Shown: piece after piece, positions 1 through 7,997 of the stretch
How the letters are laid out: the number at the start of each line of letters is the position of its first letter
Position numbering within the stretch: position 1 is the stretch's first letter
Assembly (NCBI GenBank): GCA_016793165.1
Contig: JAEULA010000091.1
Coordinates: 1 to 64,000 of the forward strand
Reading direction: 5' to 3'
DNA from: Alphaproteobacteria bacterium
Lineage (GTDB): Bacteria; Pseudomonadota; Alphaproteobacteria; CACIAM-22H2
DNA length: 64,000 nt
The notes under the pieces: generated by a model
Seen by the model: the letters and a program-made list of their open reading frames with translations, nothing else
The model's database searches: none
What the model was told of the DNA's origin: nothing
Position numbers and translations under genes: made by a program

Positions 1-403
1 TAATCGTGCCGTCCTCGACGACGACGTCCTCGGCGAAGGAGTTGAGCAGCAGCTCGACGCCGGCCTCGGCGACCATCATGGCGCAGGCGAGCTTCATGAT
101 CTCCGGATCGACGCAGACCAGCCACAGCGCACGCCAGTCGAAATAGGGCGGCACGAGGCCGCCCATCGAGTCGCAGCGATCGAGCAGCTCGCGCACGACG
201 CCGCCCACGACCCATTCGCCGCGCGCACTCAGGCAGGCATTGAGCGGCAATCCGCTGAGCAGCTCGCCGCCGATCGTCGGGCCGGCATCGATCAGCAGCG
301 TGCGCGCGCCGTTGCGCGCCGCCGCGATCGAGGCGGCGAGTCCGGCGCTGCCGGAGCCGACCACGACGACGTCGTAGCGGCGATGCTGAAGGCGCTGGTT
401 CAT
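1..403 (-). CDS. FAD-dependent oxidoreductase, N-terminal part (runs off left edge)
   Basis: The first 134 residues of a FAD-dependent oxidoreductase of the FAD_oxidored type are present; the C-terminal part lies outside the window. A Rossmann dinucleotide motif (VVVVGSGSAGLAAS) starts at about residue 12 and is followed by an acidic strand end (LLIDAG) and a GGELLSG stretch. The ATG at 401-403 overlaps the TGA of the preceding gene (ATGA), so translation is probably coupled. The visible part closely matches the N-terminus of that upstream gene, including the shared strings RGEWVVGGVVREL and VDPEIMK, so the two are tandem paralogues. It is the fifth visible gene of a minus-strand operon headed by sugar-type ABC transporter genes. 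The substrate is unknown; oxidation of an imported compound is inference. Confidence 0.85.
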   Translation of the reverse strand, partial: MNQRLQHRRYDVVVVGSGSAGLAASIAAARNGARTLLIDAGPTIGGELLSGLPLNACLSARGEWVVGGVVRELLDRCDSMGGLVPPYFDWRALWLVCVDPEIMKLACAMMVAEAGVELLLNSFAEDVVVEDGTI

Positions 404-1803
404 CGCGTGCCCTCGAGCACCGCGCCCTGCGCGCGCAGCACGTCGCGCAGCCGCGGCACTTCGACGTCGCGCAGGTCGCCCGACCATGCATTGGCGCTGC
501 TGACCATGGCGGCGGCGGTCCCCGCGGCCTGACCCATGGCGAGGCACGTCCCCATCACGCGGGCCGAGGAGTGCGCGACCCGCGTCGAGGAGAAGCAGCG
601 GCCGACGACGAACATGTTGGCGAGCCCGCGCGGCAGCAGCGTCCTGTAGGGGATGTCGTAGGAGCCACCGTCCTTGATCGCGCGGCGCATGTGGCCGGTG
701 CCGGCAAGATGCACGTCGATCTCGTGCCCACCCTTGGCGATGCCGTCGGCGTGCTTGCGCGCCTCGGCGACGTCCTCGTCCGAGAGCACGTACTCGCCGA
801 GGATGCGGCGCGTCTCGCGGATGCCGATGCGTGGCGCAAGGCCGGAGAAGACGGCTTCCTCGAAACCGGGCATGCGCTTCCTGAGAAAGCCGGCGCATTC
901 CCAGACCTGCTTGACCAGCTCGGGCAGGGCGGCGCTGAGCTTGGGCGTGTCGGTCGCATCGAGATGACCGACGCGCGTGGTGTTCAGGCTCACCTCGCGC
1001 CGCGCCATCGAGGTCGGTGTGATGCCGATCATCGAGGAGCGGTGCAGCTCGCCCGCCGCGATTGCGGCCCGCATCACCGGGCCGTTGGCGACGACGAAGA
1101 GCTTGGGCAGGCCCTGGCGGTAGAGCGCCGCCGCGCAGTCTCGCGGGCTCAGGCCGATGCCCTCGTATTCGCCGAAGCCGAAGTTCTCGTGATGATCGCG
1201 TGCGAAACGCAGCAGGCGCTCGGCGTCGACGCCGACCATGCGGAAGAGCAGGGTCACCGGCTGCAGCTCGCCCTTGCTCGCGTCGCCGACGTCGAAGGGC
1301 GCGCCGGCGGCCAGCGCCACGTCGCCGTCGCCCGAGGCGTCGATGACGACCTTGGCCTCGATCAGCGCGCGACGGCCCTTGTTGACCACGACCACGCCGC
1401 GCACGCGGCCCTTCTCCATCACGACGTCGTCGGCATAGGTGTAGAGCCGCATCTGGACGCCGGCCTGCTGCACCAGGTTTACGACCGCGATCTTCATGAT
1501 CTCGGGATCGACCGCGACGACGTGCAGCGAGCGGTAATCGTTGATCGGGCCGATGTAGCCGCCGAGGCGCTCGCACTCGGCGAAGAGCTCGCGCACCACG
1601 CCGCCGACCACCCATTCGCCGCGGCTCGACAGGCAACCGTCGACCGGGATGCCGGAGACGAGCTCGCCGCCGATCATCGGCCCCGCATCGACCATCAGCG
1701 TCCGCGCCCCGTTGCGCGCGGCGGCGACGGCGGCCCCGATGCCGGCCGCCCCGCCGCCGATCACCAGCACGTCCCAGGATTCATGCTCGAGCTTGCGCGC
1801 CAT
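400..1803 (-). CDS. FAD-dependent oxidoreductase (FAD_oxidored family)
   Basis: A 467-residue flavoprotein. The N-terminus carries the FAD/NAD Rossmann motif VIGGGAAGIGAAVAAARNG at about residues 14-32, and the sequence IDASGDGDVALAAGAP near residue 155 is the second flavin-contacting motif (A-S-G-D-G-D). The C-terminus has VGRCFSSTRVAHSSARVMG followed by MGQAAGTAAAM, typical of the FAD_oxidored family. It starts three bases after the ABC ATPase gene and overlaps the following paralogous oxidoreductase by four bases, so all belong to one operon. The length is normal for the family. The coupling with a CUT1-type importer suggests catabolism of the imported compound, but the substrate cannot be read from the sequence. 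Confidence 0.88.
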   Translation of the reverse strand: MARKLEHESWDVLVIGGGAAGIGAAVAAARNGARTLMVDAGPMIGGELVSGIPVDGCLSSRGEWVVGGVVRELFAECERLGGYIGPINDYRSLHVVAVDPEIMKIAVVNLVQQAGVQMRLYTYADDVVMEKGRVRGVVVVNKGRRALIEAKVVIDASGDGDVALAAGAPFDVGDASKGELQPVTLLFRMVGVDAERLLRFARDHHENFGFGEYEGIGLSPRDCAAALYRQGLPKLFVVANGPVMRAAIAAGELHRSSMIGITPTSMARREVSLNTTRVGHLDATDTPKLSAALPELVKQVWECAGFLRKRMPGFEEAVFSGLAPRIGIRETRRILGEYVLSDEDVAEARKHADGIAKGGHEIDVHLAGTGHMRRAIKDGGSYDIPYRTLLPRGLANMFVVGRCFSSTRVAHSSARVMGTCLAMGQAAGTAAAMVSSANAWSGDLRDVEVPRLRDVLRAQGAVLEGTR

Positions 1804-1806
1804 CGT

Positions 1807-2898
1807 TCAGGTCCATCGGGCCAGAGAGAATTGCGTGTCGGGATCGAAGGCGAGCAGACGCGCGCCGATCACCGCGAGTCGGATGGCGTCGCCGGGCCGG
1901 TGGCCTGCGCCGGCTTCGGCCCGCACGCACAGTTCGGCGCCCCCGGCGAGTCGCGCGTAGACGAAGGCCTCGGCGCCAGCGTGCTCGATCTCGGTGATCG
2001 TCGCAGGCTCGCCGTCGGACGCGATCACGAGTGCCTCCGGACGCAGGCAAAGCGTCGCGCGGCCGGCGTGGTGGGCGACGTGGGGTGCCTCGGCGATCGG
2101 CACTAACAGCTCACCTTCGGGACTGGTGAAGCGCAGACGGTCGGCGGCACGCGCCAGCGTGCCCGTCAGCAGCGACGGCTCGCGTTCGCCCACGAAGCCG
2201 GCGACGAACAGATTGGCCGGCCTGCCGTAGATCTCCGCCGGACTGGCGAACTGCTGGAGCCTGCCGCCGGCGAAGACCGCGATGCGGTCGGCAAGCGTCA
2301 TCGCCTCGGCCTGGTCGTGCGTGACGTAGACGATCGTGGAGCCGAGCTTCTGGTGCAGCGCCTTGATGTCGCGACGCATGCGGATCCGCAGCCGCGCGTC
2401 GAGATTCGAGAGCGGCTCGTCGAGCAGGAAGACCTTGGGATCGCGGATCATCGCGCGGCCCAGCGCCACGCGCTGCTGCTGCCCGCCGGAGAGCTCCTTG
2501 GGATAGCGATGCAGCAGCTCGCCCAGGCCCAGCGTCTCGGCGACACGCCCGACGCGCGCTTCGACCTCGGTTGTGGCGATCCGCGCGTCGCGCGCCTGCA
2601 GCGGGAACTCGAGGTTCTCGAACACCGTCATGTGCGGATAGAGCGCGTAGTTCTGGAACACCATCGCCACGTCGCGCTTGTCCGGCGTGAGGTCATTGAC
2701 GACGCGATCGCCGATGCGGATCTCGCCCTCGTCGGCCTCGATCAAGCCGGCGAGCAGGTTGAGCGTCGTGGTCTTGCCCGAGCCCGAGGGCCCCAGCAGG
2801 GCGACGAACTCGCCCTCCTCGATCGTCAGGTCGAGCCGGTCGAGCGCGACGGCGTCGTCGTAGCGCTTGGAGACCTGGGTGAAGCTCACGCGCGCCAT
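1807..2898 (-). CDS. Sugar-type ABC importer ATPase (UgpC/MalK-like)
   Basis: A 363-residue ATPase that would power an importer from the cytoplasmic side. Walker A is GPSGSGKT at residues 36-43, the Q-loop lies in FQNYALYPHMT (about 81-91), the signature is LSGGQ at 136-140, Walker B is FLLDEP at about 157-162, and the H-loop is in VTHDQAEAM. All catalytic residues are present. The last 120 or so residues form the TOBE/OB-type regulatory region expected in MalK/UgpC proteins. It lies four bases after the second permease gene and three bases before the FAD oxidoreductase gene. No substrate-binding protein gene is visible in the cluster, so the ligand (sugar, polyol, glycerol-phosphate or polyamine-like) is open. 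Confidence 0.93.
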   Translation of the reverse strand: MARVSFTQVSKRYDDAVALDRLDLTIEEGEFVALLGPSGSGKTTTLNLLAGLIEADEGEIRIGDRVVNDLTPDKRDVAMVFQNYALYPHMTVFENLEFPLQARDARIATTEVEARVGRVAETLGLGELLHRYPKELSGGQQQRVALGRAMIRDPKVFLLDEPLSNLDARLRIRMRRDIKALHQKLGSTIVYVTHDQAEAMTLADRIAVFAGGRLQQFASPAEIYGRPANLFVAGFVGEREPSLLTGTLARAADRLRFTSPEGELLVPIAEAPHVAHHAGRATLCLRPEALVIASDGEPATITEIEHAGAEAFVYARLAGGAELCVRAEAGAGHRPGDAIRLAVIGARLLAFDPDTQFSLARWT

Positions 2899-2902
2899 CG
2901 CC

Positions 2903-3748
2903 TCAGCCCTTCACGCCGCCGCCGGTCATGCCGGACAGGAAGAAGCGCTGGAACGCGACGAAGACCGCGATCACCGGCAGGATCGACAGCATCGCCGAGG
3001 CGGTGAGCGGGCCCCACTCGCGGCCGTAGAAGCCGAGATAGCCGTAGATCGCGACGGGCAGCGTCTTCGCCTCCTCGGCCGAGACCATTGCGACCGCGAC
3101 CACGAAATCGTTCCAGGCGAAGGTGAGCACGAACAGGCCGGCGGCGACGAGACCGGGACCCGAGAGCGGCAGCACGATCTTGCGCAGTGTGCGCAGCCGC
3201 GAGCAGCCGTCGATCATCGCCGCGCGCTCGAGCTCGATCGGCAGCGTGCCGAAATACCCGTAGAGCATCCACACCACGATCGGCAGCTGGTAGGCGGTGT
3301 AGAGAAGGCCGAGCCCGACCAGGCTGTTGGTCAGGTTGACGTTGGCGAGCAGCATGAAGGTCGGCACGAGGACCGACGGCAGCGGGATGCTCATCAGCGC
3401 GACCGTCGCGAACATGAGGGCCGAGCGGCCGCGGAAGTCGAGCCGGGCCAGCGCGTAGGCGGCAAGGCTTCCCATCGCGAGAGACAGCACGACCGAGATC
3501 GCCGACACGACGATGCTGTTGAGCACGAAGCGATGGATCCCCGTGCGGAACAGGAGCGCGTAGTGCTCGAGCGTCGGCTCGCTCGGGATGAACTCCGGCG
3601 GATAGGCGAGGATCGCGGGTGCAGGCTTCAGCGACGTCGACAGTCCCCACAGGATCGGCCCGAGCGCCGCCAGCGCGATCAGCGCATCGACCGCCAGCGA
3701 CGCGACCCGCCGCCCGCGCTGCCGCCTGCGTGCGCGTGTGGCGTTCAT
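2903..3748 (-). CDS. Sugar-type ABC importer permease, MalG-like
   Basis: A 281-residue inner-membrane permease with about six hydrophobic segments. The cytoplasmic EAA loop that docks on the ATPase is visible as RAAMIDGCSRLRTLRKIVLP, with the conserved G near its middle. The N-terminal arginine-rich stretch followed by the first membrane segment and the SLKP motif is typical of MalG/UgpE-type subunits. I chose the ATG at 3746-3748; the open frame continues upstream only into repeat-containing intergenic DNA with no similarity to permeases. It pairs with the MalF-like permease upstream and the ATPase four bases downstream. Confidence 0.9.
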   Translation of the reverse strand: MNATRARRRQRGRRVASLAVDALIALAALGPILWGLSTSLKPAPAILAYPPEFIPSEPTLEHYALLFRTGIHRFVLNSIVVSAISVVLSLAMGSLAAYALARLDFRGRSALMFATVALMSIPLPSVLVPTFMLLANVNLTNSLVGLGLLYTAYQLPIVVWMLYGYFGTLPIELERAAMIDGCSRLRTLRKIVLPLSGPGLVAAGLFVLTFAWNDFVVAVAMVSAEEAKTLPVAIYGYLGFYGREWGPLTASAMLSILPVIAVFVAFQRFFLSGMTGGGVKG

Positions 3749-3782
3749 GCCTTCGACCTCGGCGTCGCCGCATCGGAGTAGA

Positions 3783-3942
3783 GTGGAACCGCGGAGGACG
3801 CAAAAGGGAGGCGGAGAACGTAGAGCTGTCGCGCCGTGCGCGAGCGCGGCGCAATGTCGACGGTGCATGGATTGGCGCGCTTCGCACGCCGAGCTGGATC
3901 ACCGCGTCCTCCGCCTCCCTTTTGCGTCCTCTGCGGTTCCAC
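3783..3942. repeat. Long imperfect inverted repeat between the two permease genes
   Basis: Two 34-base arms, 3783-3816 and 3909-3942, are reverse complements at 33 of 34 positions and are separated by 92 bases. Each arm contains the core GCAAAAGGGAGGCGGAG or its complement. The element sits in an unusually long 226-base gap inside an otherwise tightly packed ABC operon. No transposase is encoded. It resembles a small non-autonomous or REP-like interspersed palindrome; that assignment is inference. When transcribed, the arms would form a long stem-loop between the malF-like and malG-like genes and could tune their relative expression. No other copy was noticed in the window. Confidence 0.75.
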
Positions 3943-3974
3943 CTTTGCCTGCTCCACGTTCACGATCTCCCGGT

Positions 3975-4886
3975 TCATGGCGCGCGGCGGTGGCGGAAGA
4001 GGGCGAGGTTGCAGGCGATGAGGGCGACGTTGAAGACGAAGACCAGCACGGCGAGCGCGTTTGCTTCGCCGAGCTTGAAGTCGATGAAGCCGAGCCGGTA
4101 CATCGCCAGCCCCATCGTCTGCGTCGCGTTGTTCGGCCCGCCGCCGGTCAGGATCAACGCGAAGGTCAGCACGTTGACGAAGTGGATCATCAGCCGCACG
4201 AGCGTGATCAGGATCGGGACGCGCAGCAGCGGCAGCGTGATGCGCCGGAAGCGCAGCCAGGCGCCGGCGCCGTCGACGCGGGCGGCGGCGTGGAGCTCGA
4301 GCGGGATCGCCTTCAGGCCGGCGAGCAGGAGGATCATGGCGAAGGCGCTGTCGCGCCAGACGGCGTTGGACACCAGCGCCGCCATCGCCGCCTTGGGATC
4401 GGCCAGGATCGCGAAGTCCGGGAGGCCGGCCAGGCCCAGGGCCATGGTCGAGAGGCCGCCGTCGCGCGAATAGATCCAGCGCAGCAGCAGCGAGCCCACC
4501 AGCATCGAGATCACGTAGGGCACGAGCACGATCGCCCGCATGACCACGCTTCGGCGCGTGTCGGCCTCGAAGCGCAGGGCCAGCGCGAAGCCGAGGCCGA
4601 GGGTGAGGGCGAGGGCGAAGACCGTGAAGATGACGGTTGCGCCCAGCGCCTGGAGCACCATCGGCGACGCCAGCACGGTCGCGTAGTTGCCGAGGCCACG
4701 GAAACGCGTCAGCTCGAAATAGTCGACGCGGTAGAGGCTGTAGTAGCCCGCCAGCAGAAGCGGTGCGGCGACCAGGGCAAGCTCGATCGCGACCAGCGGC
4801 AGGACGAAGCCGTAGGCCGTCGTCGCCTCGACGCGCCGGCGCCGTGGGCGGCGGATCCCGCGATCCTGCGCTGCCGCAATCGCCAT
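3975..4886 (-). CDS. Sugar-type ABC importer permease, MalF-like
   Basis: A 303-residue inner-membrane permease, the first gene of the operon. It has about six hydrophobic segments. The EAA loop is visible as ELHAAARVDGAGAWLRFRRI followed by TLPLL. The start is set by a strong ribosome-binding site, GGGGAGGAAG, directly before the ATG at 4884-4886; the frame extends 16 codons further upstream but without such a site. The N-terminus is arginine-rich before the first membrane segment. It is followed after a 226-base repeat-containing gap by its partner permease. The ligand is unknown because no binding-protein gene is in view. Confidence 0.9.
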   Translation of the reverse strand: MAIAAAQDRGIRRPRRRRVEATTAYGFVLPLVAIELALVAAPLLLAGYYSLYRVDYFELTRFRGLGNYATVLASPMVLQALGATVIFTVFALALTLGLGFALALRFEADTRRSVVMRAIVLVPYVISMLVGSLLLRWIYSRDGGLSTMALGLAGLPDFAILADPKAAMAALVSNAVWRDSAFAMILLLAGLKAIPLELHAAARVDGAGAWLRFRRITLPLLRVPILITLVRLMIHFVNVLTFALILTGGGPNNATQTMGLAMYRLGFIDFKLGEANALAVLVFVFNVALIACNLALFRHRRAP

Positions 4887-5026
4887 GCTTCCTCCCCTGG
4901 TATGGACTGTCCGGCCGGGCGCCGATCGTTTCAATGCGCAAGCGCCGCAAAACGCTATCCTCGGCGACGTGCCGAGCCCGGCTGGCGCAGACGCTCCGCG
5001 GCATTGGCCCGACAGGACGATGTCCG

Positions 5027-5422
5027 ATGACCGATCGCGATCCGCATCTGCCGCTCGCCGTATCCGCCATCACCTCGGCCGAGGTCGCGCGGCGACTGGG
5101 CATACAGCTGCGCAAGATGGTGGGGCCCGGGCGACGCTGGTCCTACAAGGGGCTCGCGAAGCTGACCGGGATCGATACCCGGTCCCTGCAAGCCTATGCG
5201 GCCGGGACCGCCTGTCCGAACCTTGCGAAGTTCAAGCGGCTGCTGGCGGTTCTCGGCCCGGAGCTCGCACGCGACGTCGACCGGATGTATGGCTGGATGC
5301 CGCGCGAGGAGATCCGCCTGCCGCCGGGTGCCGTCGACCTCGAGAAGCTGCGCGGGCAGCTCGTCGGGACGCTTGCCGTCCTCGACGCGATGCTCGCCCG
5401 CACGAAGCCGGGCGGCCGTTAG
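5027..5422 (+). CDS. Helix-turn-helix-like regulator, paralogue A
   Basis: A 131-residue protein whose middle region (about residues 17-95) has the features of a small helix-turn-helix domain: GIQLRKMVGPGRR, then LAKLTGIDTRSLQAYAAGTA, where LTGIDTRSLQAY fits a recognition helix. AGGACG stands about eight bases before the ATG at 5027-5029. It is divergent from the sugar ABC operon (140 bases away) and convergent with a paralogue at 5424-5843, with which it shares GPGRR, a LTGI-RTLKAY-like helix, AGTACPN and GPE. A role in controlling the neighbouring transporter operons is inference. I do not recognise a named family beyond a general XRE-like fold. Confidence 0.72.
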   Translation: MTDRDPHLPLAVSAITSAEVARRLGIQLRKMVGPGRRWSYKGLAKLTGIDTRSLQAYAAGTACPNLAKFKRLLAVLGPELARDVDRMYGWMPREEIRLPPGAVDLEKLRGQLVGTLAVLDAMLARTKPGGR

Positions 5423-5423
5423 C

Positions 5424-5843
5424 TCAGGGCTGCGGGCGCGAGACGCGCGCGCCGTGGGCGAGCACCAGGTCGATCGCGCGGATCGCCTGGGCGACCGCGT
5501 CGCGCAGCCCGCGAAGATCCTCGGTCTGCGGCAGCGCCGGGTTCGTCGCGCGCGGTTCCCAGCCGAGCATCAAGGCGAGCTCGATCCCGACTTCGGGCCC
5601 GAAGACGCGCAGCAGCCGGCCGTAGCGCGCAACGTTGGGACAGGCCGTGCCGGCCACGTAGGCCTTGAGCGTTCGGGCGTTGATGCCCGTGAGCCGTGCG
5701 GCCTCCGTTAGCGTCGCGCGCCGGCCGGGACCGATGATCTGGCGCAGCCGGTGCGAGAGCCGCGCCTGGACCTCGGCCGGCGTGATGTCGCGCACCGGCA
5801 CGGGGGCGCGCAGCCGAGCCGCCGTCGCGCGAGGAACGTTCAC
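5424..5843 (-). CDS. Helix-turn-helix-like regulator, paralogue B
   Basis: A 139-residue protein starting at a GTG (5841-5843) that overlaps the TGA of the oligopeptide permease gene (GTGA), so it is probably translationally coupled as the last gene of that transporter operon. Residues of about 20-105 align without gaps to paralogue A: ITPAEVQARL against ITSAEVARRL, then GPGRR, ARLTGINARTLKAYVAGTA, CPN, GRLLRVFGPE and a GW-PR end. The C-terminal 40 residues are helical and more divergent. Its stop codon is one base from that of paralogue A. Regulation of the importer by this protein is inference. Confidence 0.72.
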   Translation of the reverse strand: MNVPRATAARLRAPVPVRDITPAEVQARLSHRLRQIIGPGRRATLTEAARLTGINARTLKAYVAGTACPNVARYGRLLRVFGPEVGIELALMLGWEPRATNPALPQTEDLRGLRDAVAQAIRAIDLVLAHGARVSRPQP

Positions 5844-6994
5844 TTGTACGGATCCGCCGCGTCGCGCAGGCCGTCGCCGAGGAAGTTGAACGCGAGGACC
5901 GTGATGACGACCGGCACCATCGGCAGCAGCAGCCAGGGATAGAGCGCCACGGCGTTGATGTTCTGCGCCTCGGTCAGCAGCACGCCCCAGGAGGTGACCG
6001 GCGGGCGCAGGCCGAGGCCGAGGAAGGACAGCGCGGTCTCGGCCAGGATCATCTCGGGGATGTGCAGCGTCGCCACCGCGATCAGGTGGCTGATGAAGCT
6101 CGGCAGCAGGTGGCGGCCGATGATCCGCCGCGGCGCGGCGCCCATCAGCACGGCAGCGGTGCAGAAATCCTCCTCGCGCAGCGCCAGCAGCTTGGCGCGC
6201 ACGGCGCGCGCGAGTCCCGTCCAGTCGATCATGCCGACGATCAGCGTGATGCCGAAATAGACCCAGATCGGGGACAGCCACACCGGCAGGGCGGCCGACA
6301 GCGCCATGAACAGCGGCAGCTTGGGGAAGGAGCGGATCACCTCGATCGCGCGCGTGATCGCGGCGTCGATCATGCCGCCGTAGTAGCCCGCGAGTCCGCC
6401 GAGGATGATGCCGAGGACGAAGCTGATGGCGATCCCCACGACCCCGATCGTCAGCGAGATGCGCGCGCCGTAGAAGATCCGGCTCAGGACGTCGCGCCCC
6501 AGCCGGTCGGTGCCCAGCCAGAAGAACGTCCCGTTCTCGGCCGGGCACACGACGTGGAACGACATCTCCACCAGGCCGAGGTAGTGGTAGCGGTCGCCGC
6601 TGCAGAAGAAGCGCAGGCGCTCGATCTTCGCGGGGTTGGGCGTGTACTCCCGCTTCAGCGTGTCCATGTCGAGCTTGTAGTCGTAGCCGTAGACGAAGGG
6701 CCCGACGAAGCCGCCGTCGTGGAACAGGTGCACGGATTGCGGCGGCGCGTAGATGAACTCGGTGTGGCGGCTGTTCGCCGCGTAGGGTGCCAGCAGCTCG
6801 CTGATCAGGATCGAGGCGTAGAACAGGGCGAGGATCACGCCCGAGATCACGGCGAGTCGGTGGCGGCGCAGCTTCAGCCACATCATCCGCCACTGCGACG
6901 ACATGTAGAATTTCTCGAGCTCCGGCGAGAGGCGGTCGCCCTCCTGCGGGTCGAACGGCCGGTCGTCGACGAAGTGCTTCAGCTTCGTGCTCAT
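5840..6994 (-). CDS. Oligopeptide-type ABC importer permease, DppC/OppC-like
   Basis: A 384-residue inner-membrane permease. The N-terminal half has a cytoplasmic start, one membrane segment (residues about 50-70) and a roughly 100-residue periplasmic insert before the conserved FWLGTDRLGRDVLSR motif. The C-terminal half holds five further membrane segments and an EAA-type loop around GAAPRRIIGRHLLP. The C-terminal FLGDGLRDAADPYK ending is characteristic of OppC-type subunits. The long periplasmic insert makes it larger than ordinary DppC, as in some Yej-like or extended peptide systems. The ATG overlaps the stop of the DppB-like gene by four bases. Confidence 0.92.
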   Translation of the reverse strand: MSTKLKHFVDDRPFDPQEGDRLSPELEKFYMSSQWRMMWLKLRRHRLAVISGVILALFYASILISELLAPYAANSRHTEFIYAPPQSVHLFHDGGFVGPFVYGYDYKLDMDTLKREYTPNPAKIERLRFFCSGDRYHYLGLVEMSFHVVCPAENGTFFWLGTDRLGRDVLSRIFYGARISLTIGVVGIAISFVLGIILGGLAGYYGGMIDAAITRAIEVIRSFPKLPLFMALSAALPVWLSPIWVYFGITLIVGMIDWTGLARAVRAKLLALREEDFCTAAVLMGAAPRRIIGRHLLPSFISHLIAVATLHIPEMILAETALSFLGLGLRPPVTSWGVLLTEAQNINAVALYPWLLLPMVPVVITVLAFNFLGDGLRDAADPYK

Positions 6995-7989
6995 TTGTCG
7001 GATCCCGCGCCGAGGCGGATGCGGGGGTCGAGGAGCGCCAGCGCGACGTCCGAGAGCAGGATGCCGAAGACGACCAGCACCGCCTCGATCATCAGGAAGG
7101 AGCCGGCGAGGTACATGTCCTGCGACTGCAGCGCGCGCAGCAGCATCGGCCCGTTGGTAGGCAGCGAGAGCACGACACCGACGATCGCCGAGCCAGAGAT
7201 GAGCTTGGGCAGGATCGAGCCGATGTCCGCGATGAACGGGTTGAGCGCCATGCGCAGCGGGTACTTCAGCAGCAGCTGGCGCTCGGTCATGCCCTTGGAC
7301 CGCCCGGTGACGACATAGGGCCGCTGCAGCTCGTCGAGCAGGTTGGCGCGCAGCTGCCGGATCATCTCGGCGGTCGAGGACAGGCCGATCACGACCATCG
7401 GGATCCAGAGATGGCCGAGCACCGACACGAGCTTGGCCCAGCTCATCGGCTGGTCGGCATAGGCCGGATCGTAGAGGCCGCCGACCGGCGTCCCGAACCA
7501 CGTGTTCGAGAAATGCAGGACGACCAGCGCGATCAGGAAGCTGGGCGTGGCGAGGCCGATGAACCCGAGGAAGGTCAGCGCGTAGTCGCCGACCGAGTAC
7601 TGGCGGACGGCGGAGTAGATGCCGATCGGAAAGGCGACGATGTAGGTGAACAGCGTCGCGGTGAAGGCGAGCACGAAGCTCATCACCAGGCGCTCGCCCA
7701 CGACGTCGGCGACGGGCAGGTTGTACTCGAACGAGTAGCCGAGGTCGCCGACGAGCATGCCGCCGACCCAGTGGAAATACTGCTCGATCGGCGAGCGGTC
7801 GAGTCCGAACTCCTCGCGCAGGCGCAGGATCTGCTCGGAGTCCGGCTTCTGCCCCTGCGCGATCAGCTCGTCGATCATCGTCGACAGGTAGTCGCCCGGC
7901 GGCAGCTGGATGATGAAGAACACGATCGCGCTGATGGCGACCAGCGTCGGCACCATCACCAGCAGTCGTCGCGCGATATAGGCCAGCAT
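6991..7989 (-). CDS. Oligopeptide-type ABC importer permease, DppB/OppB-like
   Basis: A 332-residue permease with the OppB-type N-terminus (MLAYIARRLLVMVPTLVAIS) and about six membrane segments. The stretch LRLREEFGLDRSPIEQYFHW is the usual periplasmic motif after the first segment. The EAA loop lies around YVVTGRSKGMTERQLLLKYP, and the C-terminal DVALALLDPRIRLG is typical of the family. The binding-protein gene ends eight bases upstream, and the stop overlaps the next permease start. It forms the membrane channel together with the DppC-like protein. Confidence 0.93.
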   Translation of the reverse strand: MLAYIARRLLVMVPTLVAISAIVFFIIQLPPGDYLSTMIDELIAQGQKPDSEQILRLREEFGLDRSPIEQYFHWVGGMLVGDLGYSFEYNLPVADVVGERLVMSFVLAFTATLFTYIVAFPIGIYSAVRQYSVGDYALTFLGFIGLATPSFLIALVVLHFSNTWFGTPVGGLYDPAYADQPMSWAKLVSVLGHLWIPMVVIGLSSTAEMIRQLRANLLDELQRPYVVTGRSKGMTERQLLLKYPLRMALNPFIADIGSILPKLISGSAIVGVVLSLPTNGPMLLRALQSQDMYLAGSFLMIEAVLVVFGILLSDVALALLDPRIRLGAGSDK

Positions 7990-7997
7990 CGTCCGCC

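Noticed and set aside
3745..3974. Reading frames through the inverted repeat that extend both permease genes
   Set aside because: They encode only the repeat and basic filler; the permease starts are placed by family N-termini and by the GGGGAGGAAG site.
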